DNA of 64,000 nt, taken from positions 20,519,910 to 20,583,909 of the forward strand of contig CM022667.1 in NCBI GenBank assembly GCA_012295275.1. The letters run 5' to 3'. This stretch comes from Chrysomallon squamiferum. Taxonomy: Eukaryota; Mollusca; Gastropoda; Neomphalida; Peltospiridae. Below the pieces are notes generated by a model. The model ran no database searches and was not told the DNA's origin. It worked only from the letters and a program-made list of their open reading frames with translations. Every line of letters begins with the position of its first letter. The first letter of the stretch is position 1. The translations under genes were made by a program, and so were the position numbers. Below are positions 24,997 to 40,500 of the stretch, in pieces.

Positions 24997-27900
24997 GCAA
25001 TAATAATAATGATAATGATGATGATGATGATGTTCATGATAATAATAAACCGCAAACCATTTAAATGCAACACAAACCTCTTGCACCAGCTCCATTAAAT
25101 CTTTGAGAAAGCCGTGAAGTTCTTCGTCCTCAATGTAGTCGTTGTGGTCCTACAACATCAGAAACAGTTAAACAAAGCCAGGGAACACCCCCGTCACACA
25201 CAGGAACCTCACGTGCCTAAACATTCTCTTACAAGTCTACATAAAGAGTACTAATAGTGATACGAAGATACACACTAAATATAAAATATTCTTTCGTCAC
25301 TGTTTCTTTTCTTACTTTTTTTTTTTTTTTTTTGTCGACAAAATACATCTGATACTACAGTATGACAATTCCAAAAAAGAAAAAAGAAAAATTAGTAAAA
25401 ATTAAAAAAAAAATAATAATAATAATTAAAAAAAAGAACTTAAAAAACATCTTGGCATTATCAATACTCTGTAGTCGCGAAATCATCGAACAAACTGAGG
25501 CTAATTAGTTTTATAAATGTCTTCTAGTGAAATATTTCAATATTTACTTTTTATTTTTACTCTTTATTTTATTCTATTTTTTTTAAAAAAGGACAATTAA
25601 CTGATTTTTCAGAATTTACGTATAATAGAAGTTGTTTATTAGTAACAAATAACACAAAAAGAAGAAAATTACTCAATTTACAGACGTTACACATGTAACC
25701 AGCGGTGTAAATTGTAGTGTACAAGTAAAATAATAACCCCACCCGCAAACACAACAAAAAAAACAAAACCAAGCATTATCAAAATACAAAGATAAATAAA
25801 TGTCCCATTGACTAAATAATATTAAAAACGCATCTATCAAACTGGATACATTTATGCTGTCACAGAGACTGAATTCTGAGAACTTTCAATGTCCTGCACG
25901 CTGCGAATGGAAAAACAACCACGTGAACTGGGTGCTGAAACTTACCCTGTCATACAGATTGAAAACTCGTTCAATGTCGTCTCGGTTGAGTTTGTTCGCG
26001 CTCTGTGAAAATAAAAAAAGAAAGATAAACTGTTTGATTACACTAGACATAAATATTTATTCTTGTTATATCGGTGATCACTGTTTGTCTACACTTGTAA
26101 CAGTAACCATCAGTAATTGTTATGTGTCTGTGCTGGTAAAATATTTAATACACGTTTTTGTCCGAAATTTCTTTGTCAGATTAAAATTTTATTAAAAGTT
26201 TCATTCAGTAACTGTTATCTGTATTACTTTAAAATATCTGATATAATTAGTAATTGTAATACATCGGTACTAGTCAAAATATATAATACCTGTTTAAACA
26301 ATTAATCGGTTCAAGTAATCACTAACCAGTAAAAAATAATTGTTTACACCAAAAACTGTAACGTGACGTCGTAACATAAACATGCTCTTTTTGTACTCGA
26401 CACAATTCTTAATCAAGGAAATTGATATTTATGATAAAAATGGTTATTATTAATTTGTTTTCAAGACACGCAACCTATTGTTATAGATTAGAGATCTGTC
26501 CAAACATGCTTGACATAAATATACTCTCTAATTTTCAAAGTTCTGTCTGTAGCTCTGAACTCGTACACAGCTATGCATATTTAACAAACCACTAATTTAA
26601 CTGGTATTTTTTGTTTTCCCCACAAGTTGTTATACGTTTTTGGAGTAGATAGTTGTTGGCAGTGGTTGACCTACATTTTATCTTGAATAATTACGTGGCC
26701 CTTCGCAAACTGCAACGATGTCTGGATAACATATTTTCTATTATGTCAGTGTCCCGTGATAGCTTTTAAAAATGTACATATCTCAGATTTTGATTAAAAA
26801 TTTGAAGGAATGTGGACTAAAACGCTTCTGGGATCAGGGGTTCTGCAGCTTAGGCTTCATTAGCTTCATAACAGACCCGCCCCTGGTGCGGACTAATACA
26901 GGACTGTTCGCTGTACACGTGTTAAGTATTCGCACAAAAGAAGAAGAAAAAAAAGCAATACTAACGTAATTAAAAGACCACTATTCAGTTCCGCAATTAT
27001 TTTCGTTACCTTGACAACGACGAAAGAGTCACTTGCCAATAATTAACACATTTAGTAAACTGGGTATACTTATTGTTAGACTGAAAGAAAGAGAGAGAAC
27101 TTCAGCAGTTCTGGGAACAAACGTTAATAATAATTTAATCTGAATTCACCTTTGTAATCGTTGTCTCTGTGTATTGTAAAAAAAAAAAAAAAAAAATAAT
27201 GCTACAACAACAAAACTCTTAATTGTAATTTAAGTCAGTAATCTATTGTATGTGCCAGCATCAGATATCTTGTATCAGTAATCTTTGTTGGTCTGTAATA
27301 CTTCATTTTTGATAGCATTGTTTCGTTTTTTAAACGAGCGCACTTTTATATCCTTGAATTCTTACGGAGGACGCAAAACAATTCGTCGTTACCAATAAAA
27401 AAAACAATAAAAACACGAACAGTTCACTTTACATCAATCTTTTTTTTGGTTGGCATTGAAATTTTCTTCTTCTTGTTCTTCTTCTTCTAATTATTATTAT
27501 TATTATTATTATTGACGGCTTATTTTTTTTTTTAATAAATAAAAACGGCTTTCATGACAGTTGAAACAAATATATCTGAATAACATTTTAATGATAATAA
27601 TACTTTTTTACGATGACATTATTTAAACAGTTCATAAATAAGCAAACTGTCATGCAAGGCAGAGCGAGGACATCTGTTACCTAACTGTTACATTTTTCTG
27701 TGTTTCCATGGAAACGCATTTAAATCAGAATAAATGACTAATAGTCGGACGGACTGGAAGCAGCTGGTAATTGCGACATTTATTTAAATAATAAAAGGAA
27801 ACGTTCTCCGCAACCGTTCTGCCTGACTCGCCGCTTAATGGTGATTCACAGTTGTGTGCACATTTTATACATACCAACACTGTTTAGACATGTTTGCAAT

Positions 27901-30900
27901 TACTCCCTTATGAAATACTCAAATTTGAATGAAGCTTTATGAATAAATTCATTCTGTAAGACATTTGCAATTTATATAATGGATTGTATAAATAAATGTG
28001 TTTATTAATGAGGTAAGCTTGAGCAATATGTGTTGTACAATATTATAAAATATAAGTGTCAAAAATATTTCTGTTAATTCTGTTAACAATAATAATAATA
28101 ACAATAACAATAACAACAACAACAATAATATTAATATTGTATACAGTAATTGTTCATCAAAATAATGGTATAATTTCACATGTAAACTTAACCACTTTAA
28201 TGCGTATAGCTCATATGATAGTGGATACAGACAGATGAGATATGTAAATCAATCTTTCTCTCTGACTATATATTACATGTGTGTGTATGTGTATCTGATT
28301 TATGTGTGTGGGTGTGTTCGCGTTTGTATATGTGTGTATGTGTGTGTGGATGCTTGGGTATATCGCATATTGAAAGTAGATGGAAAAAGAAAACTGATAA
28401 TCTGTTAACAAAAGTAGACATTATTTTATGATGAAATCGTACCTTACTCAGATTTAAACAGGTTTACACTTACTATTATTAAACAAATCATAAAGAGATA
28501 AAACTGTCGCCTAAATATAAATACCCATGGCTCAGTTTATATTCAACACAATTTTAAAACATCAAAGAACGATAACATTTTGTAATTAGAGTATTAATAA
28601 TGTAGACAGAGTGGTGTTTTTCTCATAATATTTTAATACATGTGTAAGTAAGTTATTTCTCGATGATGGAAAATGAAAGAACAATTCTTACCTTGAAAAT
28701 TGGTCGACAGAGAAAATTTTCACGTACAGGTAAGAGTCTGTTAATGAAAAAAAAATCTTATAAAGTATTACACATCACTGAATGCTTTTTAAAACAAACA
28801 ACATATGTAACAAATAATGATAATCAGCAGCGTATCAATTAAATAAATGAATTAATTAATTAATTAATATATAATATAATTATAATATAATATAATATAA
28901 TATAATATAATATAATATAATATAATATAATGTATAAATAACTTTAAAAACGTAAAACGACATAAAATAAAAACGCTATTCATTTTAGTTGTAAAATTTA
29001 ACTTGTATTGTTATTTTCTAAATTATACATACATATGTGGACACATTTTTATTACTGTAATTCTGCTTGCAGATATTGTTATTACCAGAGAGGTGTTAGT
29101 ATGTACAGGAATAATGATACATCATCTCATTATGTTTAATGTGCATTATATTTAATGGCATTTCAGTTGGAGACGTATACAGTAACAAGTAACTACATAT
29201 AATAATCTCAGCAACACATCTGTGAGTTACACAAATGCAGAGATTCTTCATATAATATAACAATATATATATATCGTTTTGTTTCTTGTTGTTTTGTTTT
29301 TTTCAAAATCCACGTTTTGGATAAAACACCCTTGTTAGCATATCTACCTGTATGTGTACTGCTTTTGTTTGTATATTAACAATAACAAAAACAATAATAA
29401 CAATAATAACAGTAATAAAAAATACACATACTTTGCCATTTCGCTAATTTGCAGCTTTCCATCCTTGTTTCTGTCGAAGAGCTGCAGCTAAATACACACA
29501 ATGTAAAGAAAATAATTAAAAATGTACTATAAAGAACATTTAAAATATTAGTGAAGTTTCAAGTTACCATATGTTCTGTATTATGATAAATTCTCATTGA
29601 TTTGAAAACGCTTTGGATTAAAATACGAATGTGAAAGAAAGATTTTCAATAATAATGGTCCGTGTTTATAACATAATGTGAAGATTTTATTTCTCAAAAC
29701 AGGTTTATAATATAAGTACGTAATTCCGTATTTTATTACAGTAAAATACACAAGAAGCAAATGATTAATGATGATATGGAGTTTTTATTCGATGTTATGA
29801 AATGTATATCATTAAATTTGATTTTCAAGTCAGGAATTATCCTGTAGCAGTATTTTTTTATCGTATTTTCATCAATCAAAGTGAAAATAATATTGTTTTT
29901 ACGTTGATAATGAGTAATTTGTTCGATCTAAAATTACAACTTCAGTAAGTTATCTTCTTTCAAAATAATGATTTAGAAGGCTAAATATACATTTTAATGA
30001 CTTTTCTTAAAAAAATATATATTTTAAAATCTTTATATTTTTTAATTACATATTTTTTTAAATAATCAAACTAATGTGATATATAGAAACAATAATAATA
30101 ATTAAAAAAAGGACGATAGTGACATAAATAAATCATAAAGTATTTTGAATTCTCAAGATGACAGCAGTTTTAAGGGTTTTAACCGTATTTTCAACAAGAA
30201 CACGTAGATTTTCAACACAAAAGAAAACAGAGAATGCGATAACTCAGACATTACAATGTCTCTTCAGTGTTCTCAATCACCCAGAAATCAATAGTAAGTC
30301 TTCGTTTTAATCCTAAATGTTTCCTCTTTAAGTCTGCACTTTAAAACCAAGTACTATATTCACATTTAGAATACATTTTAATCATCATCATCGTCATTAT
30401 TACTACTACTACTACTACTAATAATAATACTATTATTATTATTATTATTATTAATCGTTAATCTAATTTTAAAAAAGGATACCCCCCAAAAAAAAGTATG
30501 TTTTTTTGTTGTATTATTTCCATATTAGATTATGGACTACACATATGTCAGTATAATCTGATTTAGTTGAAACTTTCTGTTTTGTTTTAGACGCGGAGAA
30601 AACTTACAGCGGCTCGCGTTGATGAAGCTTTGTAAATGATGTTCAGAAAATACCATCACGTTACTTCGTGTATTGAAATAAACAGAAAGAGACAGCAAAT
30701 AAGAAGACTATTTTGAATTAAAATATTTACTATTATTAATTTTGATGTTTCATATTCTGTGTGAGAGGCAATGTTTACCGTAAAAACGAAATATATATAT
30801 ATATATATTTTTTTTTCTTTTTTCTCCAGTAACTTATTCAATATTTCGTTCCAAGTGAAGGTCACAATTATCTATACATCAGTATACGATAGTATTCCAA

Positions 30901-33854
30901 TAATTTAGTATTCTCAGTGGTCAAAATGTCTGGCAGCAGCAGCCAACTCAATTCAAAAAAGCAAAACCATCACAGATCTCTGAGAAAATCATGTTTATTT
31001 CACACATTGTTTTTTTTGTGGATTTATGACTTTTGTTAGTTTCATATATCATATTTACACTGACGATAAATGAATATATTATACAGGACTTTATTGATGT
31101 ATAGTCTATCGTTTTTCCCAGACGATTTTTCACTCTATAGTAATGGATGTTTTTCACTCTGGGTTTTTAGTGCGAGACTTCAAGAGATATGGGCCTTCTT
31201 CTGTCTTACAGTATTGTTTAAAATACAAGGAATATTTTAAATGTTAACACGACCCAGAATTTTCTTGTTAAACATTTGTCGCTGTCTGCCGCACATTTAC
31301 TCAAAATATTTAATATCAATAACAATTATAATAGTTCTGTACACGTATTTTGCTTTTATTTGCCTCAGAATTTATATTAATAAACCTGGTAACCCGCTAA
31401 GGACAGCCATTTCCGCCAATACCTTGGTTGATTTTGTAGTTGATTTTGAGTGCACGAGGTTCACTACATTGTAATCGTTTTTGTAAAACTATAGATCAGT
31501 GTAAAGGTTTATTCAGAGTTTGCGAGGACAAAAATCTGGTTTTCTGAATAGTTACCATCGTGTCTGCGTAAGTAATTAGCTGTTCCTCGGAGACTTCTGT
31601 TTCCTTCTTCGATTGCTTCAGCAAATCGTATAAAAAGTTCTGAAATGCAAACCAATGACGTTAGAAAATTGATTTTATCACGTAACCAGCTCGTTATACG
31701 GAAATATTAAAACACCATTGTTCCTTCCAGATAGTAAGAACATTCCAGTGAAAATATCTAACTTGTTTAAAATGGTGGCTTCTGATTAATTAATAAGGCT
31801 TACTGTTAAATGCTAGCTTAATTATTATAACACAAGTTGGATTATTTTTTGTTTATTTACACGTTCGTTTGCTATTTTCCTTAACTGGAATCCAAAGAAC
31901 AAAATTACAAAGCTAGATAAAAATATAGTATAAACTACAGACAAAACAGGTTTTCAAAGTAATATTTGCCTAAGTAAACTTTTTAAACGTCCACAGTACT
32001 AATAATATATGCATAGAGACAGACAGACACTAATATATATATATATATATTTTACAGTAGTAAGTATAAAATGACTCATACACATATACATGCACTCTAA
32101 AACTCTACAGTAAAAAGTTAAAAAAACACGAAACAAAACAAAACAGAATCTTACCTTTAGTTCATCTGCTTCAATGAATCCACTGCAATCAGTGTCATAT
32201 TCACGCCATATCTGATTTGTAGAATTAAATATACATTTTAAATACACATTCAATATACATAATGCATGTATGCCTGTGTTTTTCTGTATGCTATATACTG
32301 TTATAAATTCATTAGTTTGAAATACATAATGAACAATCTCCGATACACGCATGTAACAGTCAGTCAGAGCACACTGTTTATGTAAATACTAAGATGACAG
32401 AGTGGATTTACTAACGACAGATATTCGTGTTCTGTAACGACTGTAATAAGACAATCGATTGCAACATGCAATGATAAAGTGAATTATTTCTCTTTAAATC
32501 TCTTGGGCACGTAGAAATGGGAGGACGGATTATATTAAATGAGTATATACAACAAAATATATCCGTGTCTGACGCAATGATCGTCTGTGAAAACATTATA
32601 ATAACATCATAATCTTTGTAGTTCAAATAGTTTAACTCCGAAACCGTTAAATGTCAAACTTCTGTGTGACTCTTACTGTTTATGTGATATATTCTATGTT
32701 TTAGTATTTAAATGTCATACTTCTGTGTGACTCTTACTGTTGATATATGTTGTATGTTTTAGTATTTAAATGTCAAATTGCTGTCACTCTCACTGTTGAT
32801 GTGATATGTTGTATGTTTTAGTATTTAAATGTCATACTGCTGTGTCACTCTTACTGTTGATATGATATATTCTATGTTTTAGTATTTAAATGTCAAATTG
32901 CTGTGTCACTCTTACTGTTGATATATGTTGTATGTTTTAGTATTTAAATGTCAAACTGCTGTGTCACTCTTACTGTTGATATGATATATTGTATGTTTTA
33001 GTATTTAAATGTCAAACTGCTGTGTCACTCTTACTGTTGATGTGATATGTTGTATGTTTTAGTGTTTAAATGTCAAACTGCTGTGTCACTCTTGCTGTTG
33101 ATGTGATATATTTTAGTATTTAAATGTCAAACTTCTGTGTCACTCTTACTGTTGATGTGATATATTTTAGTATTTAAATGTCAAACTTCTGTGTCTCTCT
33201 TACTGTTGATGTGATATATTTTAGTATTTAAATGTCAAACTTCTGTGTCTCTCTTACTGTTGATGTGATATATTGTATGTTTTAGTATTTAAATGTCAAA
33301 CTTCTGTGTCACTCTTACTGTTGATGTGATATATTTTAGTATTTAAATGTCAAACTTCTGTGTCTCTCTTACTGTTGATGTGATATATTGTATGTTTTAG
33401 TATTTAAATGTCAAAGTTACTGTCACTGTTGATGTAATACATAGTACGTTTTACTATTTAAATGTCAATTCAGTAGGAATTCAGTTTTTAAACATTTTTA
33501 CAGTATATTAAAACGTAAATAAATAAATAAAAATCATCTTTGGAACAGAAAAACAACGAAGAAGCACTAAACACATCTGGGTATAACTTACTTTCATAAA
33601 CTCGACGCTGGATTCCAGAGGATGATCGCGTCTAAACAACAACAGAAAGTTTTCTTCCATGGGCAAGATCTGAGCTAACTGTAACAACAAGTTTCAATTG
33701 TAAATAGAAAACACAGTCACAACAACACTAAATCTGGAACTTCCAATAAATTAATAAGCTCTGCATGATACAAGTCCAAAGACATGTGCAAATCTTCATC
33801 CTGTCATATGAAAGCAAACCAGAAGAGAAGAACGATTGCATACACATGAAGATA

Positions 33855-33946
<92 letters not shown>

Positions 33947-34441
33947 AAATTATGTACTGGATTTAATAAGAATTTGAAAATTCTCAAAAGATGAAATTAG
34001 ATTAACAAAACAAGTGCTATTAATGCTTTTTTGTTTGTTCATTTTAAATGCCGATTGAGGTCCAAAACATTATTGATTTTGTGCTGCTTTGGACTGTGGT
34101 ATTATTAGAGTATGTGGCGTTGAATATAATATAATAACTGTTGAGGTTAATTCTCAGAGGAATCGTGTTTTATTTGATTATTTGACCATTTTATAGATCA
34201 CAATTTAATAACAAAACCACGAGTCACGAGAGAGAGAATACTCGTACACATTAGCACATATCTGCTTGGAGGATTCGGTTTTTTTCGCTCGCTTTGACAT
34301 TTTCATACATTAATATCTTATATATGTATCATATTTCTCCTCTTTTTGTGTAGTCATCCATCTAGTCATTCGGCAAGAAATGTACCTGTCCCCTTGTTTC
34401 TATGCCTGCGTATGTACTTGATATATATGTATATATATATA

Positions 34442-34509
<68 letters not shown>

Positions 34510-37500
34510 CATGCACACAAGCGAACATAGTTACCAACACTTACTTACCTCAGCTATATCAATTTTTCCATCTTTGTTTTCATCAAATGCGGCAAGAATA
34601 AGATTTTTAGCTTGTTCTAGAGCTGTTTGTGAAACAACCTGAAAACAATAATTTGTAACACAAAATAAGAAATAATTTATATTTATTCATTGTACTTCTG
34701 TTATCGTAGTTTATGTGAACTGTCTATCCTGCCAACAAAACCAGTTATCCATCATTTCGGTTAAAGCATCCATAATATAAACTACGCCAAATGAATGTTT
34801 TATTTCCAGATATATAGTCTTTGATTTAATAATTTGAATTACACTGTATGATTTCAAGGTTGTTATGGTAAATAAGCTGACAAAAATATAATATCACATC
34901 AATTTATTTAACTAAAATAAAATAAAAGAAAGAAAGTAATTTTAAAAAAAAAAATTAAAAAAAGATTTAAAAACCAAAAAACAACAACAACAACAACAAC
35001 AAACAAAAACAAAACCAAAACAAAAACTTTTTTAACTCTTCATAACATCTAAATTTATTCTTTATGTGGAAAACTGAAATTCAGTAATTATTCTAGAGAA
35101 AGAGAATAATTTGTTAATAGATTAACACAGAAGTATTTTTTGTTGACTGCAAATGACGTGTAACAACACAGTAACGCAGGATGAGAAACTTCTCATAAGA
35201 AAAGCTAGTCTCGACAACACAATAGTTAAAGGCACGTACATGTTACATTTTAATAATCTTTAGTCTCAGGTAATTTATACAATTTACACAGATACATCAA
35301 TTACAAATACACAGTATGCAAACGTGTATTTTAAAGAAAAAGCATCAAATCTTGACACGGCTTGTAATTATAATTAACTCCTTTTTATTTCCGTTTCATT
35401 TCTGTAGGTTTTAATTAAGTCTCGTTTTCAACATGGCAGTAGGCAATATTCTGTAAGAGAATTACGACAACGCACTGCACGGAAAAAGAAGATAAATTTG
35501 AAACTAGCGAGTTGTTTGATACATTAAACACGCAGCACAGCAAATGACATCAAGACGTAACTGACTGTTTGTTGTTCTACCAAGTCTCCAGAAAAGTAAA
35601 TTAGACAAAATGGTAGAATGTATTAGCAACATGAAGGTTCATCGTGTTATTTGAAGTTCTGATTCCGTTTCTCTCTTTTTTTTTCTTTCTAAAAATGCAT
35701 CAAAAAGAAGTCGTTGCTTAATGACTGTTGTTTTAAAAAAGTGAACGTCCACAAACAACACGTGTCACCCGAGTTACTGCTTCTCAGTCAACGTCACACA
35801 CAGTGAAGATGTTGGCCTCAGTTTTCACTGTTTGATGTGCCTCAGGACTTCATTCTTGGCACTACAGGGACTATCGTGTTCCGCCTCCTTTTGAAACACA
35901 CGCAATGGATTCGATTTTCATCGATTAGTTCTTTTATTTTACCTTGCAGTCGCATGTGACGCTTGAATACCACAGCTAGTATGTTTCAATCTTACTAATG
36001 GCCTGATCCAAGAACATATAAGAATTTTTTTTTTTTTCATGTTTAAAATGTTGTTAACATTTTTATTACAAACATAAAAGTGACCATTTATTGGTGTTTT
36101 TAGCATTTGAACAAAGTGTGAGTTATGAAAATTTGTTTCTTTTTCTTTTTTTTCTTTTTAGTTTTGCAATGTTGAATTTGAATTTAATCATTTAATCATT
36201 AGCCTAATTTGATTAGCAAATACTGTAAATCATATCAGTTGTTAAAAAAGGTAGTTGAACATTAGTGGGTATTGCTCTATCTAAAATAATTTCCCAGCTG
36301 TTGAGTAAAGCCTTAAATACTCGAGTAACTTCTGAGGTTGGACACCCCGTGACGCACAGATTCAGCAGCAGGGTCATTCCATGTCAAATCACCCAACGTG
36401 GTTAACGTTACACTCTTCGATTATCCTGAAAACTGGTATGTACTTAACAACACGTGAGTACGTGTAATATTTGTCTTCTTTAATTTCCACCATTAAAATG
36501 TGAATCAAACTGTTCTGCCGTCACCGATTGCAGACAAAAGTAACGAGTTTGCCCAGATTCCTCAATACTTACTACTGTTCATTTGGCCTCTATATCATAT
36601 TAACCTGTTCAGAAAGTCGTCGACTTCCGACTGCTCGTCAGACGAGTGCAGCTCGGAATTGTCGAGTGCGTGTTGTCATGACCCCCGCTCACAGTAACCC
36701 GATTGTTCTGTCCGTCCGTGGTTCCTGTGCACTGGTAAACTCGTATCATGAGCTTTGGATACCAACGAGTTTTGTTAATGAGACGTCTGATGAAGAACAA
36801 ATCTTTTTAATATTAGCCATCTTTATTTTCACGTCAACAGAACATTGCATTGCTTTTTCTACGTCATCATGCGCCTCGATTTTTTTTTTTTTTTTTTCTG
36901 CCGGCCAAAACGACTCAACCAGTTACGTCTTTGGTCTCTTCCAAACAATAGTGATCAATATTTATTTATTTATTTACTTCATTGCACTGCGGTCTAATCT
37001 GATATATTAATTATAAAGAAAATATACATACATACGACTTAAGTTTAAGATAATTTGATTGCACACAGTAATATATAACAAATTTACGACAAACTGGTCG
37101 AAGCGGAACTTGGTTGTAAGTCAGCTGAGGTCTGTACATTACGTTTGGCGTCGTTTTCTGGCGGATGACTTTATAAACAGGCGGCCATTTCCAGGTAGAT
37201 ATAACAGTTGATCATTAATCTAACCAGTCTCGTTGATGAAGTGTGTTGTTACTCGCTTTGCTGAATCATCGTGCGTGCGCCAGTTAAATATTCGTTAATT
37301 CTGTCTCTTTCCAACACTTGGAATTTTGCGTTTTATTTCTTTTTAAAAATAACAAAAACCCTAAATATAATAATAGAGTTAGATGAAGTAGAGTAGTGGT
37401 AATAGTCACAGTAGCAGTAAAAGTAGTAGTAGTATTTACTTATTGAGATTATTACATGCGATAAAGCTACTAAATACAATTATTATTATTATTATTATGT

Positions 37501-40500
37501 ATACTTTCAGTTGTGTTTGTCTGCTGATAACCTTGTTATTCGTGATTGTCTTTCTCGGCTGAAGAATTCTTCTTCCTGTTTCCGCTGTTAGATGTTGGCT
37601 GGACATTTAAACAATGAAAGCGACTCCCCTGCCTGACCGCAGAGTCTAGCATTTCAATTAGTGAACAGACGCCAGTGAACACTGCCCTTACTAATTCTCC
37701 ATTAGTCGCTTCCAAGCAGCTGAGCTTGTTCATCAGATGAACACGAAACCTCAGGGAAACGAACCTGATTATCCAGCTACAGCCATCGTTATCTTTGAAT
37801 TTTTAATGTAGAATCAAATACACACATTTGACACTTAAAACTTGCTATAATGGAAGTTTCTATTCCTTCGAACAATTATCTGCTAGTAATTCTTCCATAT
37901 TATAAATAAATAACAAGGTTTGGTTGGAAATCTTTATCATTTTCTGAATGATTGTTTAGACCTAGAAAATGGATTTCGTCATATGGAAGTAAATATTTTC
38001 TACCTACACTGCTGACTGCACGAACATAAGCAATCAAGTTGTAAGTTATAAAGTCTTCAGTTTTTATTAACTATTTACGTGCATACAAAAGAAACATATT
38101 ATTTATAAAATGTATTTAAAACGATTACCATAGCTAACACACATTGATACACAGACAAACATATACACAACACAGATGCTTGTTTCATTGATTATGTACA
38201 GATAAAATATCGCTCTGTCTGTGAACTTTTTTGTTTTTCTTATAACAACACCTGTCGACACAATGAAGCTGTCAATGTAAATTATTTATATAAATTTCTG
38301 GATAATAAAATTTTAAATTATTATCCACAAATGTATATGGGATGGTTTAAATTTCTGAATAATGAATTTAATATCTGAATATGTAAATAATGTAGTCAAC
38401 GTGCTGGTAAGACGCATGAAAAACACATCAATGTCATTTTCACAAAAGAAATTTAAGTATCGACAAAATAGACTTTGATCACACACGCACACACGAAACA
38501 AAATAAAATTCATTCACACACATAAACATGTTTATGTGAATCATATTTATGTATGTAAATGTGTATATATGTGTGAAAACGAGTGTTTATTTCTGTTTTT
38601 GTTAGAAAAATATTTTGATTAACGTCAGTAATAGTAATAACGCACGTTTTCCCATTCTTCGTTTGTCGTTTGATCGGATAAGCAGTCTTCAAATAAATTC
38701 GCGACATTAAGCTTTTTTGTTTGTTCTGGCCTTGGATGTGAATCGTGGGGGATTAATACGGATGTGTTAATTCAACACTTGCAGCAGAGTGTGTTAAAGC
38801 TTATTACCACGATCAACCAGTTTTTTTTCTCTCTCTTATCGCAGAACAAAGCGAAAACTGTTTTATGTAACAGTGCACGCGATACATTCTTAATCAACAC
38901 GGTTAAATGACATCATACATACAGTTACGGTGCAGGACTATGAAGAAACAGGATCAGGAAACACATGTTGGTCTACTCTTTTCAGATTAGCATCAAACGA
39001 TTTTATTATACAGCTTCACACAGAGTGGAGAGAAAATACCATTGTGACCTGGACAACAAGCAGTAGAAAGCAGACCAGAAGAAAAAAAAAACAAAACGAA
39101 AACTAGATTCAATTACGAAAACTAAAATAATGTTATGTTTTTTGTTGTTTTGTTAGCTTTTGTTTTGCAATTTCTAAAAACTATTTTTAAATTTGGTTTT
39201 AATCTTTTCTCTTCTTATTTTTGAAATATTTTTTCATTTAACATTGATGCAAACATTTTCAGTGGGTAATAAAACCTTTAAATGGACAATAATCTTTTAT
39301 TTGCTACATTACACAGGCGTGGTTACATGAGCAATTTTATTTGAATTCATCTGTATTTATTTTTTTTTCGATCCGTGTAAACAAGGTGATATCTGATAGA
39401 GAACAGGTGAAACTCGATCTGCTTACTGGTGGTGTAACATAAGAAGCTTCTCAATCGATATTTTACGACAAGGTTATAAGAAACTAAGTCGTTTCGTTTC
39501 GATTTTTTTTCTCTTGAATGTCAGTAACAGGAGTCTCGTTACCATTTGCACCAATTTGCAAAACATAAATATCAACTACTGAACAATATAGTCTTTCCTT
39601 CTGACTTGTGCTTCAAACAAAGCAGCAGAGCAGGTATTTGAGACTCATTGCAAAACAGCCATATTTAGTCTATTTTCTTATTATTAACGCTAAACAAATG
39701 ATATCGGTGTAAAAAAAACGTAAGCTTGATAATTAAAATTGCTCGTAAATAAAATATTTATTTATAAACGAAATATAACAATTTTACGTCGAGCGTACTT
39801 GCATCTAATTGGTTAAAAACGTAATTCAGAGGTAATAAATGGACAATAAAACCCTTTTAATTGTTAGTTCTGATTTGATGAAGCCTGTTTATTCCCGTAG
39901 AAATATCATAAAAAGAAGGAGGCGGTCATACACAGCTTTGTGTTTTTATTAGTGCTTTTATTTCGCACAATGAGTAATATCTAAATACTGACAACGTTAA
40001 CTTTCACTAAACTAGCTGATGTAAGATAAAAATAGTGTTAGTTATTTGTTTGCGCAATTTTAACATTTGACAACTGACTCAAATTTCTAACTAATCAACG
40101 GTCTCCTTATGTTCGTATAGCGGAATACTTCAGCATAAATTATAAGATAAAAAATTAATTAAAAAAATAAACTTAAAAATAAACAATTTTTTTTTTTTTC
40201 TGACAGTGACTTAGCAGCGCTTTTCAAGAAACCGATCTCATTACCTCCTAATTGTTGAGAGTGTGTTCTGCTGAATAAGCGTATGCTACAAAACAGTAAA
40301 TTCTGGAATAACGTGGTGCCAGTTTACGGTCAATCAGCAACGTCACCTAACGGAGTAATGGTGACATTTAATGTCCTGAAAGTTGTTAACATCAATTTAT
40401 TTCTTTAACAACATATTTCTCCGCACCATTTAACACAACTATTTCAGATTGAACATAATCACAGTAATTGGAAATAATTCCACTCGTTTTCTTCACTAGC

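Noticed and set aside
33765-33987. Arg-Glu and Ser-Leu repeat frames, likewise at 43365-43632
   Set aside because: Translations of GA/CT microsatellites.
36500-37010. Overlapping plus-strand frames in calbindin intron 2
   Set aside because: No recognisable domain and no supported splice structure; two frames of the same DNA are open, as expected by chance.
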